This document shows, one piece after another, positions 39,539 to 50,300 of a DNA stretch of 64,000 nt. Each line of letters begins with the position of its first letter. Within the stretch, counting starts at the first letter, position 1. The stretch comes from Colletes latitarsis. Lineage: Eukaryota; Arthropoda; Insecta; Hymenoptera; Colletidae. Under the pieces are notes generated by a model that saw nothing but the letters and a program-made list of their open reading frames with translations, made no database searches and was not told the origin of the DNA. Made by a program: the position numbers and the translations under genes. Where the stretch lies: NCBI RefSeq assembly GCF_051014445.1, contig NC_135147.1:29664479-29728478 (forward strand), written 5' to 3'.

Positions 39539-41525
39539 CTACAATCCTTTTTCCGAACCCTGTTTCTCCTCCATGTTTTTTGGTGCCTCGATGACTTTCT
39601 TCGTCCAGGAAGGTCCTTGCACAAATTTCTGAACCAGCCAATCGCGAATGCTGGCTGGCGCGATGAAAAACAGCGTGTGATAAACGCTGTATCTCCACGT
39701 TTCGTTCCTACATAAATCGTAATTAGAAAGAACGCTTAAAATGAATGTGCGTCGGTCGTCTAAACTCTTTTTAATCGTCGCTAATCGAAACGGACAGGTG
39801 TTTAGATGCAGGTGTCGAGTTGTTATCGTTACAAAAATGTAGTTCTGTCACACGTGTTGGACCGTATCTTGATCCGGAAACTACGATATCGAAGCGCGAG
39901 CAGAGCTCAGTCGACCGAGAGGCCCGCTTGGAATCACACTGCTCGAAACAATTCAAAAATTAATTATAGTCTAGTTACAACAGGTGAGCCAAAAATATCG
40001 ACGATCAATTAATCCAATAAATACTTATTAGTATATTACGCGTAATATCTTTTGTACGACCCTGGTTAGAATCTCTTTGTCAACTTGTAACGTTTCTAAC
40101 GTCGCTGACGTTATTCGGTTATTCAGATTCGGGATACGGGATCTTGTAATTGTTCCGAGCAGTTTGTTCGTTAATTTCGACCCGTGAACGTACTTGTAAA
40201 CCGCCGATGGATGCTTGTCGAGAAGGGCGCCCTCGAAAATCTTGTAGATACGCGGATCCTGCAGCTTCCTCGACTCTCCGCCATGCGCCACCGACACGAA
40301 ATATTTCGAATATCTATCAAAATATTCGCCGTAAAAAACTTTCGCTTCCTCCGACATCGACTTCTTCATCGTTTCGAAATGTTCGGCTTGTCGCGCTAAT
40401 ATGTTGCTTTCTCCGACGAAAGAACCTGCGAGAAAATGGCAACGTTCTTAAAAAATGTATCTCTTGACAAGCTTAACGGACAAACATTAGAAATAATTTC
40501 CAATTAAATCAGATTTTGACCGACGCTGATGAGAACGTTAAAATCGTGAGAAATATTTTGTTTCCCCCACCCTGTAGGTACGTTAGACGAGAGTCCGTAA
40601 GTAGAACGTAAAGGCAAGAAATACATATAATTGGATCGTTCGTTTCTGATGCGCCATCTTACGTTTCCAGTAATACGAGTAACTGTATATTTGGTTACAG
40701 ACCAGGCACATAGCAAACGACCTCGACGCCGTACTTCTTCAGTTCTACTTTAATGGCTGTGGCCCATGCAGTAATCGCAGCTTTGGTCCCGCTGTAAACC
40801 GCCACTCCGGGAATCGGTTGCACGTTACAGTGGCTCGAGATTACGATAATCCTGCTAGAGTGGCCGCGGATCATCGGCATCAGTTCACGAGTGATTCTCA
40901 TAGCACCGAGGAAGTTCACTTCCACTTGATTTCTGATCTGTTCCTCCGTTTGCCATTCAAATTCCCCCATAATCATCACCGCGGCATTATTGACAAACCA
41001 CCGTAACGCTGCAAATAGATTTTCACGATATTCTCCCATTTTCAATCTCTACTCGTAACTGCCCCATATATCATTTATCTTTCGTATTGCAACGTTATTT
41101 ATAGAGTAACAGATTTAAAATTATTTTAATTTCAATATTCAATCGCCGAGCAATAGATAAAAAATGTATATTCTCGTTTCGTTGACCAATCTCTGGCACA
41201 AAAGAAAACAGTTACCCAAATGTTCTTGCGTCACGATCGTTCGAACAGAATCGACGAAATCTACGACGCTGTTGGTTTTCGTGACATCGAGAGGATAAAC
41301 GTGCACGTTGTTTTCTTTTAAACTCCTAGCCCCCGGACCGTCGTTTTTAAATACGCCAGCGATTACCGTTGCACCGAGCTGCCGGCAATGAAGAGCCAAA
41401 CTGTATCCTAGCCCCGAATCGCAGCCAGTCAGGACAACGGCCTGATTTGAGGTTATTCTATACCGAGACATCATACGACGACCATACAAATAAGTTCCAC
41501 CTGGAACAAATTCGTTCATTTTCAA
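39539..41525 (-). CDS. Short-chain dehydrogenase/reductase (SDR9C-like: retinol/17-beta-hydroxysteroid/hydroxybutyrate dehydrogenase group)
   Basis: Minus-strand exons 41525-41216, 41008-40703, 40425-40194 and 39707-39539 join in phase to 1017 nt, 338 aa. The classical SDR landmarks are present: cofactor motif TGCDSGLG (33-40), NNAA (110-113), ISS (160-162) as the catalytic serine region, and the active-site YSGTK with Y175 and K179. The third donor lies inside an open frame: CAA|GTACGT at 40193 joins AVYK to NETWRYSVYHTLF, restoring the C-terminal tail typical of insect members. Such enzymes oxidise or reduce an alcohol/ketone with NAD(P)(H); the substrate cannot be read from the sequence. 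An in-frame TAG lies four codons before the chosen ATG (three codons in between for the next reading upstream), so 41525 is the likely start unless an upstream exon adds a membrane anchor. Insect relatives are often labelled D-beta-hydroxybutyrate dehydrogenase by similarity. Confidence 0.93.
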
Positions 41526-43544
41526 CTATCCTTTATGCGCGTTGGTTTAACAACCGTCGCACAGTGAGGCATTTGCAACCTAAATATCGAAACAAAATAA
41601 CGATACCATACGACCCGAAACAATGCTATAATTTCATTGCATAATCAACGCACGATTTTCGTTTGTTATTTATAACTTAAAATACGTGAGTTTGATTTTG
41701 TTACCGATACGATTGGACGATTATAGAACCACAGACGAGGTATTCGTTTGTGGTAGAACGACGTCTCGCGATTGCATCGTGTCACCGACTTTTCTGCTGA
41801 TAACGCATTCCGATAAGCGAATTATATCTGCCGGTAAGTAGATAAGCAGCTATTATTTGAAATTACAAAGTGCCCGCGATATTACGAAACTCCACGATCA
41901 ACGATAATAAAATCTCTTTAATTTAACACTTGTACTTTTTATTCTTACGTTCTTACCAATGCAACAGAACGAGATCGTCGATGCTAAACTCTTGTATCCC
42001 TTGTTCCACGAATAAACGAGACCGATCGAAGTCGTTAAATCGACAGCGAGTATCGTAGAATGCCTTCTTACGATCGATTTCACCAATTCCATCGTTAAAA
42101 TAGTGCACACAGCCGAACTTGATGGGGTACCTCGCCTCGATGGTATTATAACACTGATTTTCGTACGATCGAAATTTCGTTAACGTTTCCACGGTAATAC
42201 TATACGGAATATTAATACTGTTAACAATATCGCGTCTAATATTACGAAATCCAAACAAGATTTATTTTCGATTTGTACAAAGCGTCTATGCAGAGTAAGA
42301 TACGAAATTTATTCAAATTGTACGTTATCGAAACATTTATTGTTTACTAGTAAGGAAGTACAGATCTATTACGAACGTAATTTACTCTATCGTTGATATA
42401 AAAATTTTGAAAAACAAAAATTACCGTCGAATTACTTTAGTGGCTACGCATGAGCAACAAGTATACGATGGTATCCTCGTCCTATTCACAACTGGCTGCT
42501 ATGGAACGTGAAAAGAAAGAAAATCGAACTTCCCCACTCTACTTAATACCACAGGTCATGGTGTTTCTTTTTCAAAATTTAAACCTGACGATGCACGAAG
42601 CTCGCATGCACGATTCAAAATGATTTTTACCAGTCCACGATAAACAACATACGATACAATAATTTTTCTATTGCACTTGTTATTCACCATTCTTAATAGG
42701 AAGCTCCGCAACGGAAACGGAATCGGAAATATAATAACATAAATAACAAACAGAATCGTTCAATTTTTCGTTTTTTATAGTTCTATAATGTATGCATTCA
42801 TTATAATATTAAAACTTTTTGCTTGTATACAGACTTTCGAATGTAAAATAGCTCGTAGACACCACTGGAAGTGGTTAAAAGGTATGAAAATTTCATGGGC
42901 AGATATTTCTCAGATAAGTCGCTGGACTCTCATTTGAATTGCAAGCACAATCGCGTCTTGGCCGGAATAAATCGAACACGGTGAATTTTCTCGTTCCTAT
43001 TACGTTTCTGCCGTCGTAAAAGTACCGATATCGCTGGAGACTACGACTGGGACTATCCAAATGTCCAGAAAATGAGGTTAGTATCGACGAATGGGGAACC
43101 GAGAATGCCAAAATTGGCGGGTAAACGTACAACGTAACGTTAGACAACCACGAAAATGAATTACATGGTAGACATTTTCAGGCATCTATTTTAAATAAAT
43201 TATTATCTTGCTCTCGAAACAAATACAATAACCTAAATATTAAAATAGTGCATTTGTAATGAAAAGATCACTAACACGATTTAAAAATCCTTTTATCTTG
43301 CATTAGATCGTTAAGTGAAGTGGGATTGGCAGCAAATTTTTCCTTTACTTTTTCGTATAAAAGAACTAACGATTGGTACAATTATCCAGTACTTTTGAAA
43401 AATTGTAAATTTTTTACAGAGCAAAATATACAACGCAGTTATAAAGCATAGTTTCACGTAAAAATTAACAAATATTACAGCTAACAGTATACGGTATCTT
43501 AAGTTAATTAGTAATCGATATATATATATATATTTTTTTTTTCT
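41526..43544. other. Intergenic, with one unassigned minus ORF at 41953-42258
   Basis: An AT-rich gap between the dehydrogenase and ZFPL1 genes. A minus ORF of 101 codons (starts MFGFRNIRRD, ends near LVLLHW) is directly followed by a strong donor string TG|GTAAGA, so it might be an exon. Its phase (two bases over) does not fit the dehydrogenase exon, and I recognise no domain. ORF 42893-43147 is likewise unassigned. Confidence 0.35.
43518..43533. repeat. (AT)8 microsatellite
   Basis: Alternating AT directly followed by a T-run, in the 3' flank of the ZFPL1 gene. Confidence 0.9.
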
Positions 43545-43550
43545 TTTATT
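43545..43550 (-). terminator. Poly(A) signal of ZFPL1
   Basis: AATAAA on the minus strand about 100 bases after the stop codon at 43652. It is the nearest canonical hexamer I noticed. Confidence 0.45.
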
Positions 43551-43651
43551 TCGATCGATAAGTATTATCTATAGCTATCGTACAAGCATCGCGCAAGTTT
43601 CGTTCGTTTTTCGTATTCGAAATATATGTACGATCTTTCGAAAAGATCGTA

Positions 43652-45178
43652 TTAAATGCCGGCAGGTTTATTATCGTCGACTAAAATATTAGGATTCGCG
43701 AAAAGATCGTAGCTTGGATCGCCGTCCGTGGCCATTCTTCCAAACCATGAGAACAAAATTAACATTCCGATAAAAGCTAATACACCCATGATTCCTACCA
43801 CTGCGTATTTTTTGTACAACGAGCCAGGTGTATTTCTACGTCGCGTCGGTGGGCTCGCTATCAATTTCCACCACCTCAACAACCACTCGATGGCAGACTT
43901 TCTTTTATATTTATTTTCATCGTGATCGAACGATATTTCTTTCGGATCATCGTACGCTTCGCAAACTTTTCTCGACATTGGAGTGGACATACTCGAAGAT
44001 GAATCGATATTTACAATGGAATAGGGTGGACCAACCTTCTGATTATTTAAATGCACGCTGTTTATATTAGCGTGCACCGAATTTACAGTGCTAGCAGAAC
44101 GCGACGTAGCTACCGAAGGTGCCGTTGAGGTCGTCAGCGTGTGATTTTGGTACGATGTGGATTCGACTCTTAACAATGGGCGTTCTTGTTCGGGTTTTTG
44201 TTCTCTGTCATCGCTCAACTGTAAAACATAAGATTCGGAATGTGTACACGTAATTTATATGCATCTCTATGTAGAATTATTCAAGCTACGTACCAAGGGT
44301 AAACCTAACCCAGCACGTGCCCAGTTGACTCCTGCTAACTTTTCTCTCAAAACATCTGCTACAGGTGACACTAACTTTGCATCAGGAAAGATACGTTCCT
44401 TACAAAGCGGACACGTGTACCCTGCAGGTGCTGTTGTTGCCGGTAATTCTCTAGCATACTTGTCTAAGCATGCCCAGTGAAACATATGATAACAAGTTAA
44501 TCGAACGCAATCACCTTCGCTTAGGTTTGTCGAGCACAGTGTACAAACTGGATTGTAATCATGATCGTGAAGCCATAGAATATATGACTGTACTATGCAC
44601 TGAAAAAAAAGAAGAATTAATTAATAATACTTGCACTGAAAAAGACGTTGTACGACAGTTAAAGATTAATAGTAGATAGTAAGGTTGGTATGCCTTCTTT
44701 TTTCAAGATAGAGACGTCGCCCTTTCCTGAATCGGATGTATTTTTAGGTTATGAAACAGTTATTTTGTCGTATAAAATCGAACTTGTACAGGATAAATTT
44801 GTTTTTTTGTTTCATTGCTTTCTTTAGTAAACGAACCAACCGTATAATTTATTGATCTTTAACTAACATACGAACGTTGTAATTCTTTTATTTTTCGGGT
44901 ATCGAGAATTTATTTTCTATTGATTTTATATCACATAGTACATGCAAATGGTATATGCAAGTTAATTATCGTTTAAACGTTCTTAACATTGGTTCGATAC
45001 AATTATATCGTCGATACGAATTCTGTGTAAACTATACTCAAACACGGATTTTTTTAATAGAAATAAGATACACTACCTTCGGATGATTCGTAACCATACA
45101 ATGCTCGCAAACATTGACACGATGTTCAAAACAAAATAAGTTTGTAACTCTTCTTTTCGGACACTTGCACAGCCCCAT
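43652..45178 (-). CDS. ZFPL1: Zinc finger protein-like 1 homolog (ZFPL1), Golgi membrane protein
   Basis: Minus-strand exons 45178-45077 (34 codons), 44599-44294 (102 codons) and 44218-43652 (189 codons with stop) give 324 aa; the human protein is about 310 aa. The start MGLCKCPKRRVTNLFCFEHR and the block VNVCEHC are the conserved B-box-like N-terminus. A RING-like finger follows with C53, C56, C65, C70, H72, H75, C78, then C97 and C100 (CPLC), and the family signature VNWARAGLGLPL ends exon 2. The third exon codes for a low-complexity Ser/Thr/Asn linker and one membrane span (about residues 275-295, VGIMGVLAFIGMLILFSWF) near the C-terminus. ZFPL1 is a cis-Golgi tail-anchored-like membrane protein that binds GM130 and supports Golgi structure. 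It is divergently transcribed from mRpS18A. Confidence 0.96.
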
Positions 45179-45735
45179 GTTTCAAGGATGTGATACGTTC
45201 ACAACATCAATTAATTCGACACAACGTGATAACAAACAATTTAATAATGAACACTTCTACAGACAAATCTTTTTACATGACATATCGTAGTTTCAAGACT
45301 TTCTTCAACTTGCATCGTATGACACGACCACCATGTTTCATCGGCCACGTCGTCTGACGTCTGGTACCGGGAGATAGAACAGAAAGGACCAATAAGATTC
45401 GTCCTTTCACAGCATTCGGCAAATCAACAATTAATTCCCTTTGGGAGCTTTTAAAAAACTATTTTTGTTTACACATATTGAACGAAATAAAGTTATCAAA
45501 CACTTTGCATTTGAAAATTTCAAATTTTCATGCAACTTAAAATCCCTTGAATGCATCCTTAAGAACCCCTTTTAATGTATTTTTAAGTAGAATTATTTAT
45601 TCGAGCGATTCAAACAATACCGATCATAAATAAACATTAGTTATAAACCTAGCCATCTGATTCAAAATATGAGATAACGTATATGTTCGGTGTATGTAAA
45701 AAGGTTTCGGATAACCTCTTTCGTGTACTGTAAAA
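45179..45735. promoter_or_regulatory. Shared bidirectional promoter region, ZFPL1 / mRpS18A
   Basis: The two start codons face away from each other 557 bases apart with no gene between, so both promoters must lie here unless there are distant 5' exons. It includes a CpG-rich centre around 45320-45420 with GTCGTCTGACGTCTGG. No TATA box is evident for either gene, as is usual for housekeeping genes. Confidence 0.6.
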
Positions 45736-46502
45736 ATGGCTGCGTTATTTCGATTCGTAAAATATTTAGGGAACAATATACAACTATCAAGACAAAATAG
45801 AAATATATCATTATCTGCGACAACGAATATTAAAGAAAGTGAGTCGAAAACCACAAATATAAATACTGATTCGAAAATTATTTTCACCTGTTTTCCATTG
45901 CACGATTTAACGTTTATAACCTATACTTTTCGATTCGAATTACGTATTTATTTCATATTTGTAGTTATTGAGAAGAAGGAAGGGAATACTTTAACTATCG
46001 AAGGGGTGATTAAACCATACGAACACGAGGCATTGTTAGTGAAAACTAACAATGGCGCTTGTCCGATATGTTCGCATGGTCTTGATGTTAAACATACAGT
46101 AAGAATTTACTATTTTATTGCTCTTTCTATGATTTTCTAGTAATCGAACATTTTCATAGGATGTCCTTATTCTAAGGCAGTTTCTTAGGTCGGATGGTTG
46201 TATCTTGCCCCGTAGAATTACAGGTTTGTGCAAAGTACAACAAAAAAGAATTGGTACAATGATCCTAATGGCACAGAGTGCAGGTCAGTAAAGTATAAAT
46301 TCTGCATAATAAGTCTTAATTGTATCTATAATAATAATGGTTGTTAATTAATCCAAAAAATGTTTGGCTAACATATTTTACTTTAGGACTAATACCGAGT
46401 AGATCTACTACCAATACTCATTTCGATCCCTCAAGAAGGAAAAAGTGGAAAAAGTTTAATACATATTATGATGAATCAACCATTAAAGCTAAATATATAT
46501 AG
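45736..46502 (+). CDS. mRpS18A: Mitochondrial small ribosomal subunit protein bS18m / S18A
   Basis: Exons 45736-45838, 45965-46098, 46160-46283 and 46387-46502 join in phase to 477 nt, 158 aa. The bS18 core is clear: CPICSHGLDVKHT, then DVLILRQFLRSDGCILPRR, ITGLCKVQQKRI and MAQSAGLIPS, matching the S18A paralogue (CPxC pair at the start of the domain, GLC..Q..I at the rRNA-binding helix). The first 30 residues are basic and hydroxylated, fitting a mitochondrial import sequence. The protein is part of the 28S subunit of the mitoribosome. A poly(A) signal follows at 46520. Confidence 0.95.
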
Positions 46503-46519
46503 TAATTTGTAAAGAATGT

Positions 46520-46525
46520 AATAAA
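46520..46525 (+). terminator. Poly(A) signal of mRpS18A
   Basis: AATAAA 18 bases after the stop codon. Confidence 0.75.
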
Positions 46526-46599
46526 TATCCCATTTAAAATATTATAAATGCTTTATTTTCTTTGACGCTCCAAATCGATCGACGATACCTCGAATTCGG

Positions 46600-46956
46600 C
46601 TATATCAATTTGAACATGGTTACGTTTTTGTACAGTTGTGGTATAAAATGCTCTAATATTGCAACAAATGACAAAATAACACATGCAATGACTATCAATC
46701 GCCTAACAAGTACCGTAAAAGAATTTGGCGGGACGTCGAACGATACATCGTACATTACATCGAAACGGTGAACGAAATTAACCGTAAAAAACGATTGCAA
46801 TCTACAAAAGATTATGTCGACAAATATTGTTTTGGGGAAACAACTATATTCACTAATAAAAGTAAATAAATCTTTAGAAACGACTACACCTTTTACCAAA
46901 GCAACGACCCCAAGCATTATTTTGTCCAAGAATAGGTTATTTAGCAAATTTCCCAT
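46600..46956 (-). CDS. Hypothetical small membrane protein (118 aa), unassigned
   Basis: An ORF from ATG at 46956 to TAG at 46600 in DNA AT-rich enough that 118 open codons are not trivial. The product has two hydrophobic stretches: about 13-27 (KIMLGVVALVKGVVV region) and a stronger one near 86-105 (RLIVIACVILSFVAILEHF), so a membrane protein is plausible. The frame stays open for 14 more codons upstream of the ATG, and an acceptor-like GTGAACAG lies there, so it may be the last exon of a longer minus-strand gene. I recognise no family. It lies tail-to-tail with mRpS18A and about 435 bases from the GFM2 start. A chance ORF is the main alternative. Confidence 0.35.
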   Translation of the reverse strand: MGNLLNNLFLDKIMLGVVALVKGVVVSKDLFTFISEYSCFPKTIFVDIIFCRLQSFFTVNFVHRFDVMYDVSFDVPPNSFTVLVRRLIVIACVILSFVAILEHFIPQLYKNVTMFKLI

Positions 46957-47390
46957 ATGATAGCAATACTTTCCCTGTTCACAAATTTTGAAAAACTTTT
47001 AAAAAGTCGGTTTCGAACCGGAAGCAATTAAAAAATATTTTAAAATCTGAATGGAAGAACATAATTAATGAAATTGCTTCAAACTTGATGCAATCGATGC
47101 AGCGATGATTACAAGCTACAATTCATGCGAACTATTACCCTATTTAAATATTAATAATCTTTAAATGCACATTACTATTAATTGTTCCAAGACTTTTGTG
47201 GACTGCTATTTGTACCATATGATAAATATGTTTTATTTACATAAAGAGAACATGTTTGTTTTTATTTGCTCCTATGGTGTTTCAACAATTAAGAATTGTA
47301 CTTTAATTAAATTAAATTTCAAAACAACGTCATGTAATTACTAGTAAAGTTAAATTGATAAAATTTCAGTTTCGTGTACGAATACAATTT

Positions 47391-50300
47391 ATGGGCCATT
47401 GTAGATTAAGAGTCATGTTGAAACGTAGGTTACTTACGACTTCGTGGAGCAAATATCATAAACGATACGCACAAAACAGTTCGAAAATTATAAAAGGAGA
47501 ACATGGGGAACAGGAAATTGCAAAAATTCGCAATATTGGAATTTTGGCACACATCGATGCCGGTTCGTCTAAATTTTAATATACCGTTCGATGTAACCTA
47601 TCGATGTGTAATGTTGTTTTTATCGTAAATTACGATTTCAATAATGATTCTTTCAGGCAAAACCACTACCACGGAAAGGATGTTGTATTATTCTGGTCTG
47701 ATTAGACATATGGGAGAGGTTCACCATGGAAATACAGTAACGGATTACATGGACCAAGAACGTGAGCGCGGTATAACAATCACTTCCGCAGCAGCAACAT
47801 TCGAATGGAAGAATTATCGTATTAATTTAATAGACACTCCGGGACATATTGACTTCACCATGGAAGTAGAACAAACGTTAAGGGTATTAGATGGTGCAGT
47901 AGTCATACTTGATGGTTCTGCAGGTGTCGAGGCTCAAACATTGACAGTTTGTAGACAAGCTGACAAATATGACATACCTAGAATTATTTATGTAAATAAA
48001 ATGGATAGGCCAGATGCCAACTTTGATGCAAGCTTGAAGTCTATCAAAACAAAATTAAACGCAGAGGTACTGCCTACTCAATTTCCAATCAAGGTAAATG
48101 GAATTCTGGAAGGTATCGTGGATGTGGTTTTGCTGGAGAAATTGTCGTTTGACAAAAAAGATTTGGGCAAGAAGCTAACAAGATTGAAGTTATCTGAAAA
48201 TGAGGATAAACATTTATGGGAAATAGCACTTGAGAAGCGTAGAGATTTAGCAGATAAATTGTCTAATATGGATGATAAACTAGCTAATGAAATTATCGAA
48301 CAAGAATCTTTGGATACAATTTCTCCACAAATGTTACTGGATGCTTTATACAGAACTACCATAAGTAGGAGAGGCATTCCTGTAGTCTTGGGTAGTTCTT
48401 ACAAAAACATAGGAGTGCAACCCTTAATGGACAGCATTCTGCTATATCTACCATCCCCTGATCAAAATAAATATTCGAAATATTATCAGTCGTTTGGCAA
48501 ACATCTATCCGCTCGAGCGTTTAAAATTGTCCATGACAAGCAAAGGGGACCCATCACCTTCTTTAGAATTTTCACCGGTACCATGGAAAAGAGTGGAAAA
48601 ATATATAACGTTCAGAAGGAAATATCGGAACAGGGTAACAAATTATACGTTGCCTGCGCGGACGACTATGAAGAAGTATCGAAAATTAGTCATGGTAACA
48701 TCGCAGCCGTTGCAGGATTAAAATATACCACGACCGGCGATTTAGTGACATCCGGTGTACTAGCAGCGAGTAATGCGCGAAAGTATCTGGCAGCACGAAA
48801 AGACATCGAACCGGAAGACGTTGAAAACTTTTTCACTTCAAATTCCAAGATATTAGAGCCTGTATTTTTTTGCTCGATAGAAGCACCGTCTCCTGCCTCG
48901 CAGACAGCTTTAGAAACTGCGCTTAAACAGCTTGAGAGAGAAGATCCAAGCTTGAGAGTGTCTCAGGACGATGAAAATGGCCAAACGATACTCGCGGGTA
49001 TGGGTGAATTGCACATAGAAATTATCAAAGAAAGGATCAGATCAGAATACAAAATCGACGCTGATATTGGCCAATTGCAAATTGCTTACAGAGAAACGAT
49101 AATGAATTCTATTAAAAATACCTTCACGTCCGAGTATCAAATAGGAAAAAGTAAACACACGGTCACGACAACTCTATCATTGATACCGCATTATAAGGGA
49201 GCTCAGACATTGCTATTGGACAGGACGCCGGATTGTATCGCAAACATCGACGCTATACATCCGAAAATGATGAAGGCAATCAAAGCTGGAGTGGAATCGG
49301 TTATGAAGCATGGACCAAAACTAAGTTATCCGGTTGTAAACATGGCGGTCAAGTTACACTGGCTGGAACTCGGCGCTGGTACATCACCGACGATAGTTAC
49401 TGCTGCCATTTCACAAAACATCAAAAAGGTAATGTTATATTTATATAAATTTGTAACAAGTATATCGATACGTGTCGTATCGACGTATTAATTTCAATCA
49501 GTTGGTGACCGTGTCGCTTTCATTGTGCTTGTCAGTCTCTTTGGTCTTCTTGACGGAGCCTAAAGTCTTCTCTTTTCCGCTGTCGGGTTTCATCGTGGAC
49601 AATACCAGCAAAGACCTGGGCTTTCGTTCCAGCATCGTCCTAGCTGCATTTTGCTTGGACGAATCGCCACTGTTCGACTTTTCTTTACCGAGAAAGTACC
49701 TGCATTGCCAGTTATCCTGAATAGCCTTTACAGCTTCCTCTTCTTTGCGTTTCTCTTCGCTGGTTAAGTACATGTCGGTGAACGTTCCAAGTACACCGAT
49801 CTTCTTGAGTGCGTCTTGCGAAACAACGCTGGAACGAAAGGGTTTAGGGCTCGTGTTCAATATCGGAAGGGCGTAACGTTTCAGTTTCGCTTGCTGTTTG
49901 AACTCCAAGGCGTGCGGTGGCTTCGTGGGTTGCCTATCGAAGAAATCGTTGATCAGTAGATCGGTTTTCATCTGCAAGCTTCTCAGAAAATTCTCATCGA
50001 TCGTCTTGCGGCCAGAATCTTTCGCAGAATTTACGCCAGTCTCTTCTGCTTTAACGTTGTCGGTGCTGTAGCGTCTTGCGAGACTCTTCTGATTATTGTT
50101 CTCCCTGATCTTGCTCTTGTTCCGTTTAAACGTGGTTTGGGTCGTCTTGTCGACAGTGTAAATGCCCCATTTCAGCATGTAAGTCTCCAGGAACGCATGA
50201 TACAGTTTAGGACAAACATCCTGGTCGTTGTAGTGCTTGTCTATGAAGTAGATCCTACGCAACCGACAATTACCGTATATCTGCAACCTCTGCGTGGCCG

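Noticed and set aside
39918..40193. Dehydrogenase C-terminus read through the third intron
   Set aside because: The extra residues do not fit the family, whereas splicing at 40193 to 39707 gives the typical tail and closes in frame.
42670..42690. miR-92-like seed (TATTGCACTTGT)
   Set aside because: Similarity stops after the seed and no hairpin partner is seen nearby.
49429..49491. In-frame continuation of the large GFM2 exon to a stop at 49491
   Set aside because: It follows a donor AAG|GTAATG and is not GFM2-like; the real C-terminus is found in exons 51905-52051 and 52119-52283.
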